Positions 15,516 through 23,077 of a DNA stretch of 64,000 nt are shown here, piece by piece. The position numbers were made by a program, and so were the translations under genes. How positions within the stretch are numbered: the first letter of the stretch is position 1; each line of letters opens with the position of its first letter. Origin of the DNA: Bacteroidota bacterium. GTDB taxonomy: Bacteria > Bacteroidota > Bacteroidia > Chitinophagales > Chitinophagaceae. A model generated the notes under the pieces. The model made no database searches, had not been told where the DNA came from, and saw only the letters and a program-made list of their open reading frames with translations. The DNA is taken from positions 1-64,000 of the forward strand of contig JAFAGR010000083.1 in NCBI GenBank assembly GCA_023422565.1, given 5' to 3'.

Positions 15516-15559
15516 TAAAGATATACTACGCAGTCTTTAAGGTGGCGTTCTTATTTTTA
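15516..15559. promoter_or_regulatory. divergent promoter region between pyrE and the Nudix gene
   Basis: A TATCTTTA on the minus strand (15516-15523) is 17 bp before the pyrE start, and a TATTTTTA on the plus strand (15552-15559) is 14 bp before the Nudix start. Both differ from TAnnTTTG only in the last base. Confidence 0.4.
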
Positions 15560-15573
15560 CAAAAACTGATTTC

Positions 15574-16203
15574 ATGCATATAACCATTTACTTCAACGAA
15601 AAACCCGTGTACCTGTGCAACAAGATCACCGAGGAAATGGAAGAAAAAAGAAAACACTTTGCAGTAATTTTTTCAGATGACCTGTCTGCCGATGCAATCA
15701 GTTCCTTTATAGCTGCAATGAAAAAACCTTCAACCCAGGCCGGTATTCTTTTTCACCAGGATTTTGATAACTTAAAAAAGGCATTTTTTGGCAAGTTTGA
15801 ATTCATTGAAGCGGCCGGAGGTATCGTACAGAACGAAAACAAAGATCTTCTCTTCATTTTCAGAAAAGGTAAATGGGATCTGCCAAAAGGAAAGATGGAT
15901 GCCGGTGAAAATGCTGAAACCTGTGCCCGCAGAGAGATCGCGGAAGAAACCGGAGTTAAAGGATTAAATTTCAGGTATAAGGTTGGCGACACTTATCATG
16001 TATATGAAGAAAGGGGAAAGCAAATTCTTAAAGAAAGTCACTGGTTTTCTTACACAACAACATATTCAGGTAACCTGATTCCGCAGCTTGATGAAGACAT
16101 TACCGAAGTAACGTGGACGCCTACACGAAATATCCGTCAACCAATGGCTAATAGCTACGCTACGATACGAGACATCATGCATACCTTTTTTGACAAGCCC
16201 TGA
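15574..16203 (+). CDS. Nudix hydrolase
   Basis: The 209-residue protein has an N-terminal region of about 75 residues unlike the Nudix fold and then a Nudix domain with the complete box G-x5-E-x7-REIAEETGV at residues 106-128 (GKMDAGENAETCARR...). Such enzymes hydrolyse nucleoside diphosphates linked to another group; the substrate cannot be predicted here. The stop TGA (16201-16203) abuts the stop of the convergent gene at 16204, so no intergenic bases remain. Confidence 0.9.
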   Translation: MHITIYFNEKPVYLCNKITEEMEEKRKHFAVIFSDDLSADAISSFIAAMKKPSTQAGILFHQDFDNLKKAFFGKFEFIEAAGGIVQNENKDLLFIFRKGKWDLPKGKMDAGENAETCARREIAEETGVKGLNFRYKVGDTYHVYEERGKQILKESHWFSYTTTYSGNLIPQLDEDITEVTWTPTRNIRQPMANSYATIRDIMHTFFDKP

Positions 16204-17736
16204 TCATTTCTTTTTTGATCTCCAAAGGTCGTACCTGAGAAAAGCATCAAAAGATTGATTGCGTTTTTCGGCGGGAAGCCCGGTGACAGGGTCGGTGTAT
16301 TTGATGTATGGCTGCAATCCCCGGGCAAACCTAAGACCCAGCGAAAACCTCCGCCAGCGGTATTGCGTTTCCGCAATCCATTGAAAAGAATGAGTTACAA
16401 AGGCGGAATCCTTTCCATCCTGCACCAGGTTAGAGGAAATGAGAGAATCAATGGTTGTACCGGGAATTCGGAAACGAACATCTTCCTGCCTCACAGCCCG
16501 CGTGAATTTATTGTAAGCGATACCCGCGCCAACACTCCAGTTCTTTGTAACGAAGTAATGGAAAGTAACCGGCACCTGGTGATAAAATGTCTTCTTTAAT
16601 GATTTGGTTGATGTGGTAGACATCTGGAAAGTATCGATCACGGTTTTGCTGCTGTAAACAAATTCCTTAACACTGTTGGGCGCGCCATACCTGAATTCGC
16701 CCTGAATGAACCATCGCGGCTTTAATGCCCTGAAATAAATTGAAGGAATGTAATCTGCCAATGATCCTTTTCTGCCCGTTACATCATATGCCACAGGTTT
16801 TGCGCCGTTAATTGGAATGTGCTGATTGAATGCAAGGCCGGCCGCAAAAGTGAAAGGCTTGCGCGACTTCTTTTTTGAAGAGGAATCCTGAGGTGCAGAG
16901 GTTGAATCAGCAGCGATTGGATTTGTAAGACTAGTGTCTGCCACTTCAGGTTCCTTCTCAGTGGAGTCTGACTTTGTGAGTTCAACGGCAACATCCATCG
17001 TTTCCACAACAACAATGTCCGCAGAGTCCTCTCCTTGCCTGATATCTACTTCCTTTGAACTCGCAGGCGCTACCACCTTCTTTTCACTTTGGAGAGTTGA
17101 AACTTGCTCATCTTCTTGTGGCCTTGGGGTGTTAACAGACGATTTCATATTTCCTGTTACGGACCGGGATCTTCTTTCCCGTCCTTTATCGGAGGCTTTT
17201 GATTCGATAGTACGTTCTGCATCCGCGGTACGCCCTGCCGTTTCGATGCTCACACTTTTCTGATCAGGTACTGAGGTTGATCTTTCATTTGCACGAGCAG
17301 TTAAGTTATTCTTTTCTCCAGGCCCGTTTAAATTGCGCTGACCAGATTTATCTCCTAAAGTGGCGGATGAATTGGTTTGTCCCCCTGCAGTAGTTTGCAT
17401 TTCGGTTGTATCGGAAGGATCACCAGTGGTTCCGTAAACCCCGGCTGATTCATTCACTTTCTTTTCCTGAGGAAGTGAGTTGCTGACGCGCCCGGCTTGC
17501 CCATTTTCCGCATTTTTCTTTTGAAAGTTATACCACAACAAAGCTCCGGCCCCGATCAGCAATGCGCCGATTATCCAAGGCAGGCAGCCTTTCAGGAAGG
17601 GTGGCAACAGTGGCCTGTCATCATCCTTTTCTTCCAACAGCTTCTTCATTTCTTCCCACGCCTTGTTCTCATCCGGAACGGGAAGGTTGCGAAGTTTGTC
17701 TGCTAAAAATTGTTCATATGGTGTCAGTTCCTTCAA
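16204..17736 (-). CDS. single-pass membrane protein with a C-terminal outer-membrane-barrel-like domain; possible anti-sigma factor
   Basis: The 510-residue product begins with about 50 hydrophilic residues (YEQFLADKLRNLPVPDENKA), a membrane helix at about 51-70 (LPWIIGALLIGAGALLWY), then 220 residues rich in Ser, Thr, Lys and Glu that look disordered, and from about residue 293 alternating aromatic strands (KPFTFAAGLAFNQHIP ... FDAFLRYDLW) like an outer-membrane porin-family beta-barrel of roughly 218 residues. The start codon overlaps the stop of the upstream ECF sigma gene by 4 bp (ATGA), which suggests translational coupling and an anti-sigma role for the N-terminus. That role is inferred; I see no classical zinc-binding anti-sigma motif. 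Confidence 0.75.
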   Translation of the reverse strand: MKELTPYEQFLADKLRNLPVPDENKAWEEMKKLLEEKDDDRPLLPPFLKGCLPWIIGALLIGAGALLWYNFQKKNAENGQAGRVSNSLPQEKKVNESAGVYGTTGDPSDTTEMQTTAGGQTNSSATLGDKSGQRNLNGPGEKNNLTARANERSTSVPDQKSVSIETAGRTADAERTIESKASDKGRERRSRSVTGNMKSSVNTPRPQEDEQVSTLQSEKKVVAPASSKEVDIRQGEDSADIVVVETMDVAVELTKSDSTEKEPEVADTSLTNPIAADSTSAPQDSSSKKKSRKPFTFAAGLAFNQHIPINGAKPVAYDVTGRKGSLADYIPSIYFRALKPRWFIQGEFRYGAPNSVKEFVYSSKTVIDTFQMSTTSTKSLKKTFYHQVPVTFHYFVTKNWSVGAGIAYNKFTRAVRQEDVRFRIPGTTIDSLISSNLVQDGKDSAFVTHSFQWIAETQYRWRRFSLGLRFARGLQPYIKYTDPVTGLPAEKRNQSFDAFLRYDLWRSKKK

Positions 17737-18281
17737 ATTCTTGATTCCATTTCAATTAAATGTTTCAGTTTTTTTCTTGCCTCACTAAAATGCCATTTAC
17801 TGGTGCCCTCACTGATTTTAAGCATCTGTGCGATCTCTTTGTGCCCATAACCTTCCAGCGCAAACAGGTTGAATACCGCCCGCGTTGCCGGCGCCAATTG
17901 GCGAACCATTTCAAGGATGGATTGTTGGGAAATGCGTGAGTAAACCTCAGGATCTATTTCCGGGCCTGTTCCGGCTTCAAGTTCACCGGTGCGCTGCAGG
18001 TTCCTGTCTGCCCGAACCTGGTCGAGACAATTATTTACTACTACGGTGCGAATCCATGTGTACAAGCTGCCCTTAGATGAATCAAACTTATCCAGCCCGC
18101 GAAAAACTTTCAGGAAACCTGTGTTCAGCACAGACATAGCATCACTTTCACTTTTCGTATATCTCAGGCATAGATTCATCATGGCCTTATAATAAGACCT
18201 GTAAAGCTGTTCCTGGGCTTTGCGTTCGCCTCTTTTGCAGCCTTCTACGATAGCGTTAATATTTATTTCCTCAATACTCAA
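17733..18281 (-). CDS. ECF-family RNA polymerase sigma factor
   Basis: The 182-residue product has region 2 (LYRSYYKAMMNLCLRYTKSE, then DAMSVLNTGFLKVFRGLDKF, with the core-binding and -10 recognition helices) and region 4 (APATRAVFNLFALEGYGHKE and the helix-turn-helix IAQMLKISEGTSKWHFSEARKK split around it). Size and layout match ECF sigma-70 factors that respond to envelope signals. Its last 4 bases overlap the start of the membrane protein gene at 16204-17736, its probable regulator. Confidence 0.92.
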   Translation of the reverse strand: MSIEEININAIVEGCKRGERKAQEQLYRSYYKAMMNLCLRYTKSESDAMSVLNTGFLKVFRGLDKFDSSKGSLYTWIRTVVVNNCLDQVRADRNLQRTGELEAGTGPEIDPEVYSRISQQSILEMVRQLAPATRAVFNLFALEGYGHKEIAQMLKISEGTSKWHFSEARKKLKHLIEMESRI

Positions 18282-18349
18282 TAATGAAGAATGATCGGCT
18301 GTTTTGCTTTATATACGATGGAAATGTAAGCAAGGTTGGGAAGCCCTGG

Positions 18350-18775
18350 TTATTTTCTTGGAAGAATGGCTACTGTAAGACGCGATATGCAAACAAGTTT
18401 TTGCTGATCATCTTCCAGCCTTATATCCCACACATGTGTTGACCTGCCCAGGTGAACCGGGCGCGCCGTAGCCGTAACAAAACCTGATGTGGCTGATCTT
18501 AGGTGATTCGCGTTGATCTCAAGACCCACACACATATTCACATTCTGATCAACAACGAGAGCAGACCCTATGCTTCCAATGGTTTCAGCCAAAGCACAAC
18601 TGGCGCCACCGTGAAGAAGCCCGTAAGGTTGTTTTGTTTTATCGTTAACGGGCATGCGTAAACGCAAATAATCCGGGCCTATTGCAACCCATTCCATGCC
18701 CAGGAAATCAGCCATTGTGTTAGGCATGATGTGCTCAACATCTGCAAGTGTAAGGGCTTTGTTAAACCAGATCAT
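18350..18775 (-). CDS. hotdog-fold acyl-CoA thioesterase (PaaI/MenI-like)
   Basis: The 141-residue product has the hotdog thioesterase motif LLHGGASCALAET (His55-Gly-Gly, Glu64 as probable catalytic residue) and the C-terminal strand pattern RSTHVWDIRLED. Family members hydrolyse acyl-CoA such as phenylacetyl-CoA intermediates or 1,4-dihydroxy-2-naphthoyl-CoA of menaquinone synthesis; which one applies here is unclear. The gene overlaps the end of coaD by 4 bp and is the last of the minus-strand run that begins with pruA. Confidence 0.87.
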   Translation of the reverse strand: MIWFNKALTLADVEHIMPNTMADFLGMEWVAIGPDYLRLRMPVNDKTKQPYGLLHGGASCALAETIGSIGSALVVDQNVNMCVGLEINANHLRSATSGFVTATARPVHLGRSTHVWDIRLEDDQQKLVCISRLTVAILPRK

Positions 18776-19257
18776 GTAGCAAATTGTTTATTTCGGATAG
18801 TATCGTTAACCACTTCCGGTAAAAATTGAGAAGCATCGCCCCCATTCTTGATTACATCCCTCACTAAGGTAGAAGCTACAGAAGTGAATTGAGGAAGGCA
18901 GGTGAGAAAAACCGTTTCCACATTCTCCCTCAGGCTGCGATTCATATCCGCAATGGCTTTTTCATATTCGAAATCATTCACGTACCGGATTCCGCGAAGG
19001 ATAAAGTTTGCACCTATGGCTTCGCATGCCGAAACGGTAAGCCCGTCGTATATCACCGCGCTTACCTTCTCATTTCCTCTGTAAATATCATTGATCCATT
19101 GCAGGCGTTGCTGGTCAGAGAACATCGGTTGCTTATTCATGTTTCTACCAATGCCCACCACAAGTTTGTCGAACAAGGGAAGAGCCCGGTCGATAATATC
19201 TTTATGGCCGAGCGTAAAAGGGTCAAAGGTTCCGGGAAATAAACAAATGCGTTGCAT
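18772..19257 (-). CDS. coaD: pantetheine-phosphate adenylyltransferase
   Basis: The 161-residue product begins with the nucleotidyltransferase motif CLFPGTFDPFTLGHKDI, including the TxGH signature (Thr15-His18), and carries FEYEKAIADMNRSL, typical of CoaD. It adenylates 4'-phosphopantetheine to dephospho-CoA, the penultimate step of CoA synthesis. The length is normal. It follows pyrB by 16 bp and overlaps the thioesterase gene by 4 bp. Confidence 0.96.
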   Translation of the reverse strand: MQRICLFPGTFDPFTLGHKDIIDRALPLFDKLVVGIGRNMNKQPMFSDQQRLQWINDIYRGNEKVSAVIYDGLTVSACEAIGANFILRGIRYVNDFEYEKAIADMNRSLRENVETVFLTCLPQFTSVASTLVRDVIKNGGDASQFLPEVVNDTIRNKQFAT

Positions 19258-19273
19258 ATGGTAAAAGTAGGGC

Positions 19274-20209
19274 TTAAGATCGGTTTAGTCCGCCTCCGAG
19301 AAGATACAATACGGCCATTCTCACTGCGACGCCGTTTTCAACCTGTTGCAAAATGATAGATTCATTTCCATCGGCCACATCACTGTCAATTTCCACTCCG
19401 CGGTTGATCGGCCCCGGGTGCATGATGATGATCTCCTTACCAATAGAATCAAGCAATTTCCTCGTGATTCCATAACTCAGGTTGTACTCACGCAGAGATG
19501 AGAATAAAACCTGGTTCTGTCGCTCCAACTGAATACGAAGCACGTTCGCCACATCACACCATTCCAGCGCATCCCTTAAGTTATATTCAACCTCCACATC
19601 AAGCGCTTCCCGAATGTAGTATGGTATTAAAGTTGGCGGGCCGGAAACCTTTACTTCTGCTCCCATTTTTTTGAGGAGATAAATATTACTCAGCGCAACG
19701 CGGGAGTGCATGATGTCTCCGATCAAAACAATTTTTTTTCCTTCCAGTGTTCCTGTTTTTTCTTTAATGGAAAACGCGTCTAATAATGCCTGCGTGGGAT
19801 GTTCGTTAATTCCATCGCCTGCATTGATGATGGCCGTATCAGGAAGATGTTTCGCCAGGAAATGGGGCGCGCCGCTGGCACTGTGCCGCATCACCACCAT
19901 GTCAACCTTCATGGCCAGAATATTGTTGACCGTATCCAGCAAGGTTTCACCTTTCGAAACAGAGGATGAGGAAGTGGCGAAATTTATGGTATCAGCACTT
20001 AACCGCTTTTCGGCGAGTTCAAATGAAATACGTGTTCTTGTTGAGTTCTCGTAAAAGAGATTTACAATTGTTACATCACGCAATGACGGAACTTTCTTAA
20101 TAGGCCTTTGTAATACTTCTTTAAATTGCTCTGCAGTGGAAAGGATGGTAGAAATATCCGAAGGGAGAAGATCTTTAATGCCCAGTAGATGTTTGGTGGA
20201 TAGTTGCAT
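19274..20209 (-). CDS. pyrB: aspartate carbamoyltransferase catalytic subunit
   Basis: The 311-residue product has the carbamoyl-phosphate motif STRTR (residues 56-60), MRHSASGAPH, the aspartate-binding region GDGINEHPTQALLDAFS and HPGPINRG. It condenses aspartate and carbamoyl phosphate, the committed step of pyrimidine synthesis. No pyrI regulatory subunit gene is adjacent. It lies 20 bp after pyrR in the same run, as in many bacteria. Confidence 0.96.
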   Translation of the reverse strand: MQLSTKHLLGIKDLLPSDISTILSTAEQFKEVLQRPIKKVPSLRDVTIVNLFYENSTRTRISFELAEKRLSADTINFATSSSSVSKGETLLDTVNNILAMKVDMVVMRHSASGAPHFLAKHLPDTAIINAGDGINEHPTQALLDAFSIKEKTGTLEGKKIVLIGDIMHSRVALSNIYLLKKMGAEVKVSGPPTLIPYYIREALDVEVEYNLRDALEWCDVANVLRIQLERQNQVLFSSLREYNLSYGITRKLLDSIGKEIIIMHPGPINRGVEIDSDVADGNESIILQQVENGVAVRMAVLYLLGGGLNRS

Positions 20210-20229
20210 TAAAAAGCAAAATTATTGCA

Positions 20230-20754
20230 TTATGTTGAAATGAGCGCAACCTCGGTTTCTCCTTTCTCGTTTTTTATTAGTTTCACTTTATCTGTAGAGG
20301 CCGTTGGAATCTCCAAACCCTTGTAGCCCGCTTCTATGGGAAACTGGCGATGCTCCTTCCTGTCAGCCAGTACACATAATTCCACCCGCGCAGGGCGGCC
20401 ATAATCAAGGAGTACATCCAGCGCCGCTTTGATGGTTCTTCCTGTGAACAAAACATCATCCACTAAAATCACCTGCACGCCATCAATAGCAAATGGAATG
20501 TTCATTTTATCAGGCGAGAGGATCTTTTGATGAAGGTCGTCGCGATAAAAAGTAATATCCAATTGCCCGTAAAGCACTTCTTTATCTTTCACCAATTCGT
20601 TCAAATGTTGAACAAGTACATCGGCAAGCAACACACCTCCTTGTTGAATACCTATGATGGCAGTATTTTCAAGACCGGGATGCCGGTCAAGTATCTGCCT
20701 TCCCAGTTCGCGAACAGCATCGAGGTAGGCCTCGTTATCTAACAATATTTTCAC
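20230..20754 (-). CDS. pyrR: PyrR-type pyrimidine regulator / uracil phosphoribosyltransferase
   Basis: The 174-residue product has the PRPP loop VILVDDVLFTGRTIKAAL and the PyrR-like sequence GIQQGGVLLADVL and YGQLDITFYRDDL. PyrR in Firmicutes binds pyr mRNA and also has UPRTase activity. No PyrR-binding loop or attenuator is visible here, and the gene lies only 15 bp downstream of pruA, so attenuation at this site is doubtful; the catalytic role may dominate. Confidence 0.92.
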   Translation of the reverse strand: MKILLDNEAYLDAVRELGRQILDRHPGLENTAIIGIQQGGVLLADVLVQHLNELVKDKEVLYGQLDITFYRDDLHQKILSPDKMNIPFAIDGVQVILVDDVLFTGRTIKAALDVLLDYGRPARVELCVLADRKEHRQFPIEAGYKGLEIPTASTDKVKLIKNEKGETEVALIST

Positions 20755-20769
20755 GCGCGGTTCGGTTGT

Positions 20770-22404
20770 TTATTTTTCACGAAGGAAGGGATAACGGTAA
20801 TCCGTAGCCGAAGCAAAAGTTTCTTTAATGGTTCGGGCGCTTAACCAACGGTAAAGGTTCAGCATGCTTCCGGCCTTATCATTCGTTCCGCTTGCCCGCG
20901 CGCCACCAAAGGGCTGCTGGCCTACAACGGCGCCTGTCGGTTTATCGTTGATGTAGAAGTTGCCTGCACTATTTCTCAAACGGTTCACCGCTGTTTCAAT
21001 TGCATACCTGTCCCGCGCAATAACGGCACCGGTTAATGCATAGGGAGAAGTGCCATCCACCAGTTTCAAAGTTTCCTCATATTTATTTTCATCATAAATA
21101 TAAATGGTAAGCACTGGGCCGAACAACTCTTCGCACATCGTTACATATTTCGGATCGGATGTTTCTATTATCGTGGGCTCAATAAAATAGCCTTTCGTTT
21201 TATCGCAAGTTCCACCGGCAATCACGCGTGCACCGGAGTTGCGCTTGCGGGCGTTCTTGATGTAATTCTCAAGTTTATCAAAGCTCTTTTCATCAATCAC
21301 TGCGTTGATGAAGTTGGTAAAATCTTCCACCGAGCCCATTTTCATTGTGCCGATCTCGGCGATCAGTTTCTTTTTTACTTCCGCCGCCATGTTTGACGGA
21401 ATGTATGCCCTGGATGCCGCCGAACATTTTTGTCCCTGGTACTCAAATGCACCACGGGCAAGGGCTGCAACCACTACATCAGGATCAGCAGATGAATGCG
21501 CGACAACAAAATCCTTCCCTCCCGTTTCGCCTACGATGCGCGGATAAGACTTATATATCGGAATGTTCTTCCCGATCGTTTCCCACATAGCGTTGAACAC
21601 ACCCGTGCTACCGGTAAAATGCAGTCCGGCGAAATCGGGATGATTGAAAACCACTTCCCCAATCGTTGGCCCGTCCACATAAACAAGGTTGATCACGCCA
21701 TCGGGCAAACCCGCCTCCTTTAATATACGCATGAACATTTGCGCGCTAAACACCTGTGTATTCGCACATTTCCATACCACCACATTACCACACATCGCTG
21801 CACTTGTTGGAAGATTGCCTCCAATCGCCGTAAAGTTGAATGGAGTGAGCGCAAACACAAACCCTTCAAGCGGGCGATATTCAACCCTGTTATTTATTCC
21901 GGGTGCGCTAATAGGTTGCTGGCGATAAATTTCACTGAGATAATGCACATTAAATCTTAAGAAATCTATTAGTTCACACGCTGCATCAATTTCGGCCTGG
22001 TAAGCATTCTTGCTTTGTCCGAGCATTGTTGTTGCATTGATATAAGGACGATACTTTCCCGCCAGCAGATCTGCCGCCTTTAAAAATATATTCGCACGGT
22101 TCTCCCAGCTCATCGAAGACCATTTTTCACGCGCCTTTAAAGCTGCATTGATCGCCTTCTTCACATGGCCCGCATCACCGGCATGAAATACACCAAGTAC
22201 ATGGCGATGCTCATGAGGGGGGCGAAGTTCCTGTGTTTTACCGGTGCGAACTTCCTCACTACCGATGTACATCGGCACATCAATTTTTTCAGATTTCAAT
22301 TCTTTCAAAGCATTCTTCAATGCCGCCTTCTCCGCACTGCCGGGAGCATAATTCAATACCGGTTCGTTGGAAGGGATTGGGTAGTGGAAATCGCCGAAAT
22401 TCAT
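20770..22404 (-). CDS. pruA: L-glutamate gamma-semialdehyde (1-pyrroline-5-carboxylate) dehydrogenase
   Basis: The product is 544 residues from the ATG at 22404; the frame extends 14 codons upstream, but MNFGDFHYPIPSNEPV matches the usual beginning. It shows the aldehyde dehydrogenase fold with the Glu in GETGGKDF and the catalytic Cys in YQGQKCSAASR. It oxidises glutamate semialdehyde to glutamate with NAD+, the second step of proline breakdown. No proline dehydrogenase is fused or adjacent. It heads a run with pyrR, pyrB, coaD and a thioesterase, all closely spaced; the functional link between proline breakdown and pyrimidine genes is not obvious. Confidence 0.94.
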   Translation of the reverse strand: MNFGDFHYPIPSNEPVLNYAPGSAEKAALKNALKELKSEKIDVPMYIGSEEVRTGKTQELRPPHEHRHVLGVFHAGDAGHVKKAINAALKAREKWSSMSWENRANIFLKAADLLAGKYRPYINATTMLGQSKNAYQAEIDAACELIDFLRFNVHYLSEIYRQQPISAPGINNRVEYRPLEGFVFALTPFNFTAIGGNLPTSAAMCGNVVVWKCANTQVFSAQMFMRILKEAGLPDGVINLVYVDGPTIGEVVFNHPDFAGLHFTGSTGVFNAMWETIGKNIPIYKSYPRIVGETGGKDFVVAHSSADPDVVVAALARGAFEYQGQKCSAASRAYIPSNMAAEVKKKLIAEIGTMKMGSVEDFTNFINAVIDEKSFDKLENYIKNARKRNSGARVIAGGTCDKTKGYFIEPTIIETSDPKYVTMCEELFGPVLTIYIYDENKYEETLKLVDGTSPYALTGAVIARDRYAIETAVNRLRNSAGNFYINDKPTGAVVGQQPFGGARASGTNDKAGSMLNLYRWLSARTIKETFASATDYRYPFLREK

Positions 22405-22440
22405 TGGATGATTTTTAATAGTGGCTGAATTCTGCTTAAT

Positions 22441-22496
22441 GTGCAAATGAGCATATTTGCAGATGTGCAGATAATTAATGCAAATTAACGCAATTT
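22441..22496 (-). repeat. octamer word array between the four-helix-bundle gene and pruA
   Basis: Words on the plus strand are GTGCAAAT, GAGCATAT, TTGCAGAT, GTGCAGAT, then weaker AT-rich words in phase. On the strand of pruA they read ATCTGCAC, ATCTGCAA, ATATGCTC. The array runs into the end of the four-helix-bundle gene (stop at 22485-22487). Confidence 0.65.
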
Positions 22497-22835
22497 AGAT
22501 GTTGATATAATTTTGCCCAAAACTCTTTTAATTCGGGCTAACTGGAGTAACAAATCTTCTACGCCGGCCAATTCCCAAGCTGCTGAACAGAGCAACAACC
22601 AATACTTAGTTTCCTCGGCTTCTTTTGATGCGATCTTCATTTTGTGGATGAAGTCTGCCCTACTTTCAGCTGCCTGTGCTTCCCAAAAATTCGCACCGAT
22701 ACTTGTTCCGGATTTTATAAGTTGTGTAGAAATAACATATCTCTTCCTTTCTTCTAACTTCTCGGCGAACTTTATGATCGCAAGTGAAAATTTAAAGGTG
22801 ATATCAACGATTAAATTGCTCTTCCCTGGAATCAT
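22485..22835 (-). CDS. four-helix-bundle protein (S23/IVS type)
   Basis: The 116-residue product matches the pattern of the four-helix-bundle family found in 23S rRNA intervening sequences and as stand-alone genes in Bacteroidota: FKFSLAIIKFAEKLEE, TQLIKSGTSIGANFWEAQAA, FIHKMKIASKEAEETKYWL. It probably forms a small oligomer that may bind nucleic acid; its role is not known. It stands between conserved genes and is flanked on both sides by octamer arrays; its last codons and stop lie within the array at 22441-22496. No reverse transcriptase or rRNA is near. Confidence 0.88.
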   Translation of the reverse strand: MIPGKSNLIVDITFKFSLAIIKFAEKLEERKRYVISTQLIKSGTSIGANFWEAQAAESRADFIHKMKIASKEAEETKYWLLLCSAAWELAGVEDLLLQLARIKRVLGKIISTSKLR

Positions 22836-22982
22836 CTCAATTAGTTTCCGAAAAGTTAGATCCCAGGGCTAGTAACCAAGCGTTGAATACCTCATAGATC
22901 ATTGCTTTTTCAACCAATTGCAGCGCTAAGTCCTTGCACCTCACATCTTCACAATTGAGAGTCTTCTAATTTTCGCGTTTTC

Positions 22983-23077
22983 TTATCCACTCATCTGCAC
23001 ACGCGCACATCTTCCCATTTTCACATCTACCCATTTTCGCTCTGCACATCTGCAAATTTTCAAATCTTCACCTCATC
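22983..23077 (+). repeat. octamer word array abutting the prfB stop codon
   Basis: About twelve words run in one phase except for a single 7-base unit (23039-23045): for example TCATCTGC, ACATCTTC, CCATTTTC, ACATCTAC, ACATCTGC, AAATCTTC. The array ends one base before the prfB stop codon (23078-23080). More loosely related words appear at 22935-22960. Confidence 0.7.

Noticed and set aside
20755..20769. PyrR attenuator upstream of pyrR
   Set aside because: Only 15 bp separate pruA and pyrR and no alternative hairpins can form there.
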